DNA from: DASVBE01 sp963770375
GTDB taxonomy: Bacteria > Actinomycetota > Actinomycetes > Streptosporangiales > Streptosporangiaceae
Direction: 5' to 3'
NCBI GenBank assembly: GCA_963770375.1
Contig: CAVYPM010000009.1
Coordinates: forward strand, 124,001 to 188,000
Length of the DNA: 64,000 nt
In this document: positions 35,254-42,831 of the stretch, piece after piece
Layout of the letters: each line of letters opens with the position of its first letter
Numbering within the stretch: position 1 is the stretch's first letter
Translations under genes and position numbers: made by a program
The notes under the pieces: generated by a model
Seen by the model: only the letters and a program-made list of their open reading frames with translations
Database searches by the model: none
What the model was told of the DNA's origin: nothing

Positions 35254-36039
35254 TCAGGCGGCCAGCACGCTGATGGTGATCAGCACCGCGTCGTAGAGGA
35301 AGTGCGCGAAGATCGGCCGGGCCAGCCGCCGGTGCTTCTGGAACGACCGGGTGGCGTAGTACCCGAACGGGATCGTGACCAGGAAGCCGAGCCCGTAGTA
35401 GACGTGATAGCTGGTGCGCAGGGCCAGGCTGACGGTCAGCGCCCACCGCGGGTCCCAGCCCAGCTGCTCGAGCCGGGTCAGCAGGTAGCCGCTGACCAGG
35501 GTCTCCTCGGTCACCGCGGTCACCGCGGAGACCGCGATCCCGTACAGGATGTAGTACTTGGGCACGTTGCCGGTCGGCACCTGGCTGATCAGGTCGCGGT
35601 GCCCGGCCACCGCGGCGGACAGGATCACGCCTACCACCACCGCGGTGCCGTAGCCGGCCGCGGCGATCCCGGCGCCGGGCACCATGTCCTCGCGGAACCG
35701 GGGGAACGTGAACCCAATCTCCGCCAGCGACGGCCCGGTCCTGGTCAGCAGCAGAAGGGCCAGCGGCACGATGGTGCCGACCGCCAGGTAGCTGAACACG
35801 CCGAGGATGAGGTTTGCCACCGGGTGGCCGGAAACCACCGTGGGGAACCGGGTGATGTCGCTGACCCCGCCGACGTGCGCGGCGAGCACGTCGATCGCCT
35901 GGGCCACGCCCGGGAACAGGAACACGAGCTGGACGAACCAGGTCTCGAGGACCAGCTGCCGCCGGGACATCCCGCCGGGGCCAAACGGGGACTCCGCCGC
36001 TGGCGGCGGGCTCCCCGGTTCGCTCATCCGGATAAGCAT
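35254..36039 (-). CDS. CPBP family intramembrane metalloprotease
   Basis: About 261 residues from ATG 36039 (ATG 36027 also possible). Several membrane helices and the CAAX/bacteriocin-processing motifs: motif 1 AVTEETLVSGYLLTRLEQLG with the paired Glu, motif 2 LRTSYHVYYGLGFLVTIPFG with His, and motif 3 IFAHFLYDAVLITIS with His and Asp. These residues form the zinc-free glutamate/His active site of Rce1-like proteases. The gene lies 92 bases downstream of the MFS pump; in the uncorrected sequence the two share a reading frame. Role could be membrane-protein processing; target unknown. Confidence 0.82.
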   Translation of the reverse strand: MLIRMSEPGSPPPAAESPFGPGGMSRRQLVLETWFVQLVFLFPGVAQAIDVLAAHVGGVSDITRFPTVVSGHPVANLILGVFSYLAVGTIVPLALLLLTRTGPSLAEIGFTFPRFREDMVPGAGIAAAGYGTAVVVGVILSAAVAGHRDLISQVPTGNVPKYYILYGIAVSAVTAVTEETLVSGYLLTRLEQLGWDPRWALTVSLALRTSYHVYYGLGFLVTIPFGYYATRSFQKHRRLARPIFAHFLYDAVLITISVLAA

Positions 36040-36131
36040 GCCCGACGCCCCGCGGCGCCGGAAGGCCCGGGTCAGCGCGGCTCGGCGGCCGCCCTGACCC
36101 GGGCCTGCGTGCTGGCCTGCTGTCCGGCGGG

Positions 36132-37833
36132 CTACCCGTCCGCGACCGCGGGCCCGCTCTGGGCGACGAAGTCCTTGCCCCGGATGGTGGCCAGCGAGAT
36201 CACCCCGGACACGAACGCGATGATCGCGGCGACCAGGATGATCAGGTTCAGCCCGTCGGTGAACGACGAGGTGGCGATGAACTCGCACCGGGCCCCGGAC
36301 CGCGGGCGGCAGGTGCCGCAGCAGATCGCCGGCGGCACCGGACTGCAGCGCGGAGGCGATCTGCGGCCCGTGCCCGGCCAGCCGGGGCACCTGGCTGGTC
36401 CTGGCCAGCACGTCACTGGTGACCTTGTTGGTGAACAGCGTGCCCAGCAGGGCGATCCCGGTGGCGATGCCGACCTGCCGGAACGTCGAGTTGATGCCCG
36501 AGGCCATGCCGGCCCGCTCGGGCTTCACCACGCCCACCGCGGTGGAGGCCAGCGGCGGGTTGATCATCCCCGACGCCCACGCCGGACACGATCAGCCCGG
36601 GGATCAGGTGGGTCCACGACGAGCCCGCGTCCAGGCCGCGCATCAGCAGCAGGCCGACGCCGACCAGCAGCAGCCCGGGCCCGATCAGCAGCCGCACCGG
36701 GACCTTGGCGGTCAGCCGCCCGGCGATCGCCGAGGCGACCAGGATGGCGCCGGACAGGATCAGCAGCCGGACGCCGGTGCCCAGCGCGCTGTAGCCCAGG
36801 ATGTCCTGCAGGTACAGGACCAGGTACAGGAGCAGGGCGAAGATCGAGGCGCTGATCCCGAACGCGGCCACCGCGCCGCCGGTGAAGGTCGGCAGCCGGA
36901 ACAGGCTCAGATCGAACATCGGGGTCCGGCCCCGCCACTCGGCCAGCAGGAACGCGACCAGCAGCACGCCGGCCGCGATCAGGCAGCCGAGCACCAGGGG
37001 GTCGCTGAACGACCGGCGGTTCGACTCGATCAGCCCGTAGACCAGGGTGGCCAGCGCCGCGGTGAACAGCACGAACCCGGCCCAGTCCGGCCGCCGGGCG
37101 TGCGGGGCACGGGTCTCGGCCACCCGCAGCGCCGTGATGATCACCGCGACGATCCCGATCGGCAGGTTGACAAAGAAGATCCAGCGCCAGGACAGGCCCG
37201 AGGTGAGCCCGCCGCCGAGCAGCGGCCCGATGGCCACCGCCAGGCCGGTGATCGCTCCCCAGACGCCGAACGCGATACCGCGGTCCTTGCCGTGGAAGGC
37301 CGCGGCCAGCAGGGCCAGCGACACCGAGAACATGATCGCTCCGCCGACGCCCTGCAGGCCGCGGGACAGCTGCAGCATCAGCGTGCTGGTGGCCGCCCCG
37401 CACAGCAGCGAGGCGCCGGTGAAGATGACCAGGCCGATCAGGTAGCAGCCGCCGGCGGCCGTACATGTCGGCCAGGCTGCCCGCGGTCAGCAGGAGCGCG
37501 GCCAGGCTCAGCGCGTAGGCGTCGATCGACCCACTGCAGCCCGGAGAAGCTCGCCTGCAGCGCGGACTGGATGTCGGGCAGGGCCACGTTCACGATCGTG
37601 ATGTCCAGCAGCAGCATGAACGTGCCCAGGCAGACCGCGACCAGCGTCCACCACTTGGCGTTGCCGCCGGGGGGCAGGCTGCCGGCAGGCGCGGCGCCAC
37701 CGGAGGCGGCTGCGGGGCCGGCAGCGGCGGAGCCGGGGGCAGCAGAGGAGGAGCTCGTGGCGGTGCGGGCCGGGCCGGGCGGGAGGGTGGCGCCCTGGTC
37801 CGGCTCTGGCCGCTGAGTGCGCGGATCGGTCAT
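36132..37833 (-). CDS. DHA2-type MFS efflux transporter (four frame breaks as sequenced)
   Basis: ATG 37833 has GGGGGG upstream. After a Ser/Ala/Pro-rich lead, 14-helix DHA2 features appear in pieces: WWTLVAVCLGTFMLLLDITI and VNVALPDIQSALQASFSGLQ; then, after one extra base near 37524-37531, WVIDAYALSLAALLLTAGSL and ADMYGRRR; after another near 37446-37460, LMLQLSRGLQGVGGAIMFSV; after a third at the CCCC run 36568-36571, INPPLASTAVGVVKPERAGM; after a fourth near 36290-36303, FIATSSFTDGLNLIILVAA. Removing four bases leaves exactly 566 codons, so all breaks are single insertions. EmrB/QacA-like drug export is likely. Divergent from a TetR with twin operators. Confidence 0.82.
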
Positions 37834-37859
37834 GGTGACCCCCCGGGTGACGGGCGGAT

Positions 37860-37916
37860 GTGTACGGGTGAACACTTCTGTCACCGACCTTAGCGCAGAT
37901 GTGTGCAGTTGTACAC
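37860..37916. promoter_or_regulatory. Twin TetR operators between efflux pump and TetR
   Basis: Two 16-base dyads share the pattern GTGTNC-N4-GNACAC: GTGTACGGGTGAACAC (37860-37875) and GTGTGCAGTTGTACAC (37901-37916). They lie 41 bases apart start to start, in the 90-base gap between the divergent MFS and TetR starts; the second ends 7 bases before the TetR ATG. They are almost certainly the binding sites by which the TetR represses both genes. Confidence 0.75.
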
Positions 37917-37923
37917 TTAGGAA

Positions 37924-38526
37924 ATGGAAACCCGGCCGCGGGATGCCGCCAGGACCAGGGAGCTGATCCTGGCCACCGCCAAGCGGCACTTCGCCATGCA
38001 CGGCTACGACCGGGCCACGGTGCGCTCGATCGCGGCCGACGCCGGGGTCTCGGCCAACCTCATTACCCGGTACTTCGGCGGGAAGCAGGGCCTGTTCGCG
38101 GCGGCCGCCGAGGTCGACATGCAGATCGACATGGCGCTGCAGGGCCCGGTCAGCGAACTCGGCGCCCGGATCGCGGCGCACGTGGTGAACCGCTGGGAGA
38201 GCCCGCCCGGCGACGACCCGCTGCTGATGATGCTGCGGGCGTCGATGACCGACCCGGAGGCGGCCGCGCACATGGCCGACTTCTTCCGCCGCCAGGCCAC
38301 CGAGCCGCTGGCCCGGTACCTGGGCGGGACCGACGCCGCCGAGCGCGCCGCCGCGGTCAGCTCGCTGATCATGGGCACCGTGATCCAGCGCTACGTGCTG
38401 GGCATCGGCCCGCTCACCGCCACCACCTCCGACGGCGCCCGTGCCTGGCTCGGCACCGCCCTCCAGCTCCTCCTCACCGGCGGCCAGTTCAGCCCCCTCA
38501 GCCCGCCCGCCCCCACTCCCTCATGA
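37924..38526 (+). CDS. TetR family regulator of the adjacent efflux pump
   Basis: 200 residues. Helix-turn-helix: RDAARTRELILATAKRHFAM, GYDRATVRSIAADAGVSANL, ITRYFGGKQGLFAAAAEV. The C-terminal domain (LLMMLRASMTDPEAAAHMAD, MGTVIQRYVLGIGPL) is TetR_C_17-like. Its gene is divergent from the MFS pump with two dyad operators in between, the textbook arrangement for drug-inducible efflux. Its TGA overlaps the ATG of the next gene. Confidence 0.88.
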   Translation: METRPRDAARTRELILATAKRHFAMHGYDRATVRSIAADAGVSANLITRYFGGKQGLFAAAAEVDMQIDMALQGPVSELGARIAAHVVNRWESPPGDDPLLMMLRASMTDPEAAAHMADFFRRQATEPLARYLGGTDAAERAAAVSSLIMGTVIQRYVLGIGPLTATTSDGARAWLGTALQLLLTGGQFSPLSPPAPTPS

Positions 38527-38981
38527 GGTCACCCTGCGACGATCGGCGCATGCGGACTCCGCTTCCGCCGGTGGCGGCGGTCATCGGGTTCATCGACGCG
38601 ATCAACCACGGCGACGTCGGCCGCCTGACCGCGCTCATGTCACCGGACCACCGCCTGCAGGTGCTCCAGGAGCCCCCGGTCACCGGCCGGGACGCCAACC
38701 GCGACGCGTGGCACGGGTACGTAACCGCGTTCCCTGACTACGTCATCTACCCGGACCGCCTCGTGCACCGCGGTGACGACGTACTCGTCCTCGGCAGTAC
38801 CACCGGCTCCCACCTCGGCCTGCCCGATCACGAAGAACGCCAGCTCACGGTGATCTGGCGGGCGACCGTGCAGGACGGGCTGCTGACCCTGTGGCAGATC
38901 ATCGAGGACACACCAGCACAGCGCGCGCTCCTCGGGCTGACTGACGACCAGCTAACGCCGCGCCGGGCTGGACCTTCATGA
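38523..38981 (+). CDS. NTF2/SnoaL-like protein
   Basis: About 152 residues from ATG 38523, which overlaps the TetR stop (ATGA); ATG 38550 gives 143 residues and fits the family start VAAVIGFIDAINHGDVGRLT. Typical cone-fold features are ALMSPDHRLQVL, GRDANRDAWHGYVTAFPDYV, YPDRLVHRGDDVLVLGSTTG and LTLWQIIEDTPAQRALL. Members include polyketide cyclases, isomerases and ligand-binding proteins; no catalytic pair can be assigned. The stop codon lies within the left arm of the dispersed palindrome. Confidence 0.75.
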   Translation: MRSPCDDRRMRTPLPPVAAVIGFIDAINHGDVGRLTALMSPDHRLQVLQEPPVTGRDANRDAWHGYVTAFPDYVIYPDRLVHRGDDVLVLGSTTGSHLGLPDHEERQLTVIWRATVQDGLLTLWQIIEDTPAQRALLGLTDDQLTPRRAGPS

Positions 38982-39032
38982 TCGCGGAGGGTTTACGGCC
39001 GCCGGCGGTGCCAGATCCGCCGTGATCATGAA
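38975..39032. repeat. Dispersed 56-58-base palindromic element, copy 2
   Basis: TTCATGATCGCGGAGG at the left and its near-complement CCGCCGTGATCATGAA at the right flank a centre with GCCGCCGGCGG. The layout and most of the sequence match copy 1 at 23345-23400, with a few substitutions in the stem. It overlaps the end of the NTF2-like gene and lies 48 bases before the aldolase gene. Confidence 0.65.
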
Positions 39033-39079
39033 GTCACCCGGCGGGCGGCGGGTACCGGCGGGTGTGCTTGGGTGGCCTG

Positions 39080-39805
39080 GTGACTGATGAGCTGATCGGC
39101 GATCGCGTGCGCCGGGGCGAGACCGTCTTCGGCGCCTGGTGCATCCTGCCCGGGGCGATGAACGCGGGCGCGATGGCCGCGGCCGCGCCCGGCCTGGACT
39201 ACGTCGTGATCGACCTTCAGCACGGCGGCGCGACCGAGCACGACCTGCCCGGCATGACCGCGGCGATCCGGGCCGCCGGGGTCACCCCGCTGGCCCGGGT
39301 CAGGCACGCGCACCAGGCGGACCTCGGCCGCGCCCTGGACCTGGGCTGCCACGGCGTGATCGTGCCCAACGTGGACTCCGCGGAGCAGGCCGCGGCGGTG
39401 GCCGGCGCCTGCCGCTACCCGCCGGACGGCTACCGCTCGGCGGGCGGCATCCTGGCCGTCGGCGCCCGGCCGCTGTGCCTGATCATGGCCGAGTCGACCG
39501 CGGCCATCGCCGAACTGCCCGCCACCCTGGCCGTACCCGGCGTGGACGGCATCTACGTCGGCCCGAGGGACCTGTCCCTGGCCCTCGGCTGCGCGCTGGA
39601 CCCGCGCGACCCGGTGCTCCGCCCGGCCCTCGAGCAGGTCTGGGCGGCCTGCGCGGCCGCGGGCAAGCCGGTGGGCGTGCACGCCACCGACGGCGCGACC
39701 GCGAAGCTGTACCGGGACGCCGGCTGCCGGATCATCACCGTCGCCGCCGACGCGGTCGCCATGCGCCGCAGCACCCAGGCCGACCTGGCCGCGGCCCGGG
39801 CCTGA
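39080..39805 (+). CDS. HpcH/HpaI aldolase family protein
   Basis: 241 residues from GTG 39080 (another GTG at 39062). TIM-barrel family landmarks: FGAWCILPGAMNAGAMAAAA, GLDYVVIDLQHGGATEHDLP with the catalytic His, VTPLARVRHA, GCHGVIVPNVDSAEQAAAVA, the metal ligand Glu in LIMAESTAAI, and the second ligand Asp in VDGIYVGPRDLSLALG. It should catalyse reversible retro-aldol cleavage of a 2-keto-hydroxy acid (4-hydroxy-2-oxovalerate or HKHD type) with a divalent metal. No pathway partners are adjacent. Confidence 0.87.
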   Translation: MTDELIGDRVRRGETVFGAWCILPGAMNAGAMAAAAPGLDYVVIDLQHGGATEHDLPGMTAAIRAAGVTPLARVRHAHQADLGRALDLGCHGVIVPNVDSAEQAAAVAGACRYPPDGYRSAGGILAVGARPLCLIMAESTAAIAELPATLAVPGVDGIYVGPRDLSLALGCALDPRDPVLRPALEQVWAACAAAGKPVGVHATDGATAKLYRDAGCRIITVAADAVAMRRSTQADLAAARA

Positions 39806-39879
39806 CCCGGCGCAATCCGCTAACGCGGCGGCAACCGCTGACCGCCCAAGCGGCTGACGGGCACGCCGCGAGTGCTGCC

Positions 39880-41181
39880 TCAGGAGGCGCTGGCGCTGCC
39901 GTACGGCGGGCCGCCAATCGGCGCGGCGGCCCCGGTGTACGGGGGCAGGGACTGCGGGCTGACGAACGCACTGCCGTCCGGGCCCGCCTCCACGGCCTGG
40001 TCGATCGCGCTGCCTTCCAGGTACTTCTTCCACGGCAGGAACCAGTCGGTCCACCCGTTGCCCCACACCCCGGCCCGGGAACTGCCGACGATCGTCACCG
40101 GGTCGCCGGTCAGCTCCATCTTGTAGTAGAGCTCCGCGTCGGCCGGGGCCATGTTCACGCAGCCGTGGCTGACGTTCGTGGAGCCCTGCGAGCCGACCGA
40201 CCAGGGGGCGTCGTGCAGGTAGATGCCGGACCAGGTGATCCGCACCGACCAGGGCACCTGGATGTCGTAGCCCGGCCCCTTCATCTCGACCGGGTTGCCC
40301 TTCTCGATGGTCACGTAGGTGCCGTTGGGGGTGTCGTCGCCCGGCTTGCCGGTGCTGATCGGCCAGATGTGGATCAGCTTGCCGTCCTGGAACAGCTTCA
40401 GCCGGTGCGCCGCCGTGCTGGCCACCACGATCAGCGACCGGCCGATGCTGAAGTCCTGGGTCAGCGTGTGCGTCCCCCACAGGCCGGGCCCGGCCTTCAC
40501 GCCGTCCAGGTGCCCGACAAAGCTCACCTTGGTGTGCGGCGGCCAGTAGCCGCGCGGCCGGAAGTTCAGCTTCTGGTCACCGTCCCAGTACCAGGCCCCG
40601 ACCACGGGCTTGCTGGTGCTGATCTGCATCGCCTTCTCGACCGCGACCTTGTTCTTGATCGGCTCGCTGAACGTGAGCATGATCGGCATGCCGACGCCGT
40701 AGGTCTGGTGGTAGCCCTCGAAGATCTGCGTGCTGAAGGTCTGGGCCGGCACCAGCGTGCGGAACGTGCTGGTCTGCGTCGTCTTGTGGCCATCGGAGTC
40801 GGTCGCCACCGCGGTCACCGTGTACCGCGTGTCCGGGCTCAGCGCCCACTGGCTGTGCCACTGGGTCCTGGCGTCGTTGAGGCTGCCCTTGACCTTGCTG
40901 TCGCCGCCCTTGACGGTCACGTCGCCGATCGTGCCGCCGTCCGCGGTCACCGTGATGCCACGGTCGGGCTGGGCGTGCGTAACCCCGGTGCCCGGGGTGA
41001 TGGTCACCTTCGGGCCGACCGCCGTGGGCGAGGCCGCCGCGCCGCCGCCGGACGAGGACGAGCCCGGCGAGCCGGACCCGGAGTTGCCCGCGCAGGCGGA
41101 CAGCACCAGGGTCAGCGCCGCGGCCGTCATCGTGGCGCCCGCCGCGCCCCGCCACCAGGATGACTTGCTGACGTGCCGCAC
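39880..41181 (-). CDS. L,D-transpeptidase lipoprotein
   Basis: About 433 residues. The lipobox TLVLSACAGNSGSGS near residue 30 marks an exported lipoprotein. Next comes an Ig-like domain of the LdtMt2 type (KVTITPGTGVTHAQPDRGIT), a second Ig-like region (PIMLTFSEPIKNKVAVEKAM) and the YkuD catalytic domain with IYLHDAPWSVGSQGSTNVSH-GCVNM, where the Cys and His of SHGCVNM are catalytic. It makes 3-3 peptidoglycan cross-links. I use GTG 41181, which has GGGAGG 8 bases upstream; GTG 41187 overlaps the stop of the preceding lnt gene. Third gene of an lnt-lnt-ldt operon. Confidence 0.9.
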   Translation of the reverse strand: MRHVSKSSWWRGAAGATMTAAALTLVLSACAGNSGSGSPGSSSSGGGAAASPTAVGPKVTITPGTGVTHAQPDRGITVTADGGTIGDVTVKGGDSKVKGSLNDARTQWHSQWALSPDTRYTVTAVATDSDGHKTTQTSTFRTLVPAQTFSTQIFEGYHQTYGVGMPIMLTFSEPIKNKVAVEKAMQISTSKPVVGAWYWDGDQKLNFRPRGYWPPHTKVSFVGHLDGVKAGPGLWGTHTLTQDFSIGRSLIVVASTAAHRLKLFQDGKLIHIWPISTGKPGDDTPNGTYVTIEKGNPVEMKGPGYDIQVPWSVRITWSGIYLHDAPWSVGSQGSTNVSHGCVNMAPADAELYYKMELTGDPVTIVGSSRAGVWGNGWTDWFLPWKKYLEGSAIDQAVEAGPDGSAFVSPQSLPPYTGAAAPIGGPPYGSASAS

Positions 41182-41183
41182 TC

Positions 41184-42827
41184 TCACTGCCTCCCTGCAC
41201 CGGGCCCGCTCTTCCTGGATCCCCTACTGGACAGACGTCCGGTCGACGCCGGAGGTTGCGCCTTCACAGTATCCGCGGCGGCCGGCCGGGACGAACCCGT
41301 GGCCCGCCGCCCCCGGCCCCGGCGGCCCGCCTGTCCCGCCGCCAGCAGGCCGGTCATCCCCACGATGATCACGCAAATCCAGGGGATATACGGCCCGTAC
41401 CGGTCAAACGGCGTCCGGTACCCGGCCGGCGGCAGCTCGAGCCGGACCGTCAGCACGCCACGGAAGCCCCCGGAGGCCCAGGCCAGCAACCGTCCCTGCG
41501 CGTCGAACGCGGCCGAGTCGCCGGTCAGCGCGGCCTGCACGGCCGGCCGCCCGGTTTCCGCCGCCCGCACCGCGGCCAGCGACGCGTGCTGGGCCAGCTG
41601 CCAGCTGGCCTGGAACGTCGAATCCGCGGTCTGGTAGACGATCAGCTGCGCGCCGCGCTGAACGTCGGCCCGGGCCATGTCGGGGAATGCGGACTCGAAG
41701 CAGATCAGCACGCCGAGCCGGAGCGGCCCGCCGGGGACGCTCGCGGTGAGCACCTTCGCCCCGGAACCCGGCATCATGTTCTGCGGCGCGGCCCGGCTGA
41801 TCCGGGTCAGCCAGCCCAGCTGCGACCGGAACGGGATGTACTCGCCGAACGGCACCAGCCGGGTCTTGGTGTAGGTCCCGGCGATGCCGCCGGGCCCGAC
41901 CAGCACCGCCACCTTCGACTTGCCCTTGCCCGGGACGATCGTGTCCTGGTTGACCAGCAGCTGCGCGCCGTTGGCGGCGGACAGCCGCTCGAGCTGCCCG
42001 AGCAGCGCAGGGTCGGCGCGCAGGTCAGACGCAATGCTCGACTCGCCCCACGCGATCAGCCCCGGCCGGTCCTGGCCCCGCCCCAGCCCCTCCGTCAGCC
42101 GCTGGCTGGCCGTGTCCCGCGCAGCAGGCCCGGTTATCCCCGGCTGAACCAGCGCGATAGTCAGCGTCCGGCCCACCCCCGGCGCCGCCAGCAGCGCAAA
42201 CGCCAACGGACCCGCCACCACGGCCAGCGCCGCCCCGCCCAGCCCGGCCAGGCCCGCCGCCCAGCGCCGTTCCGCCACGCCCAGCACGGCCACCGCCAGC
42301 CCGGTGTTGGCCAGCACCAGCACCGCGGTCACCAGCCACACCCCGCCCACCGCGGCCAGGGACAGGACCACGGGATGCTGCCACTGGGTCGCCCCGAACA
42401 CCGCCCACGGCCCGCCGAACCCCTGCCACGACCGCAGCCACTCCGAGGTCACCCAGCAGGCCGGCACCACGACCATGGCCGCCGCCGCCCGCCAGAACCG
42501 CAGCGGCGCGCGCAGCAGCACCTGGCAGGCCGCGCCCGCGCCGCCCCACAGCACACCCAGGATGGCCACGATCGGCAGCAGGCCCGGGCCCAGGTTGGGG
42601 ATCAGCCAGTACAGCGCGGCCAGCAGATAGCCGGCCCCGAACCACCACCCGGTCAGCGCCCCCCGCCAGGCGGAGGACGCGGACCGCATCAGCAGCAGCC
42701 CGGGCACCAGCCCGAACCAGGCCAGCCAGGACCAGTTCGGCGCGGGGAAGGCCAGTACCGGCAGTGCCCCGCACAGCAGCGCACCGCCGTACCAAGCAGA
42801 CCGCGGCAACCCGCGCGGGCCGGCCAT
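41184..42827 (-). CDS. lnt: Apolipoprotein N-acyltransferase, second copy
   Basis: 547 residues. Six to eight membrane helices (LPVLAFPAPNWSWLAWFGLV, LLAALYWLIPNLGPGLLPIV) and a nitrilase-type catalytic domain: Glu in LIAWGESSIASD, Lys in YTKTRLVPFGEYIPFRSQ and Cys in LGVLICFESAFPDMAR. The final helix is WICVIIVGMTGLLAAG, with a basic tail. It adds the third acyl chain to lipoproteins at the outer face of the membrane. Starts 4 bases after the other lnt; its stop overlaps the transpeptidase start. Confidence 0.9.
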   Translation of the reverse strand: MAGPRGLPRSAWYGGALLCGALPVLAFPAPNWSWLAWFGLVPGLLLMRSASSAWRGALTGWWFGAGYLLAALYWLIPNLGPGLLPIVAILGVLWGGAGAACQVLLRAPLRFWRAAAAMVVVPACWVTSEWLRSWQGFGGPWAVFGATQWQHPVVLSLAAVGGVWLVTAVLVLANTGLAVAVLGVAERRWAAGLAGLGGAALAVVAGPLAFALLAAPGVGRTLTIALVQPGITGPAARDTASQRLTEGLGRGQDRPGLIAWGESSIASDLRADPALLGQLERLSAANGAQLLVNQDTIVPGKGKSKVAVLVGPGGIAGTYTKTRLVPFGEYIPFRSQLGWLTRISRAAPQNMMPGSGAKVLTASVPGGPLRLGVLICFESAFPDMARADVQRGAQLIVYQTADSTFQASWQLAQHASLAAVRAAETGRPAVQAALTGDSAAFDAQGRLLAWASGGFRGVLTVRLELPPAGYRTPFDRYGPYIPWICVIIVGMTGLLAAGQAGRRGRGRRATGSSRPAAADTVKAQPPASTGRLSSRGSRKSGPGAGRQ

Positions 42828-42831
42828 GCCC

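Noticed and set aside
35254..36567. MFS-CPBP fusion protein
   Set aside because: The shared frame exists only because of the indel near 36297; the corrected MFS stops at 36132, and CPBP starts separately at 36039.
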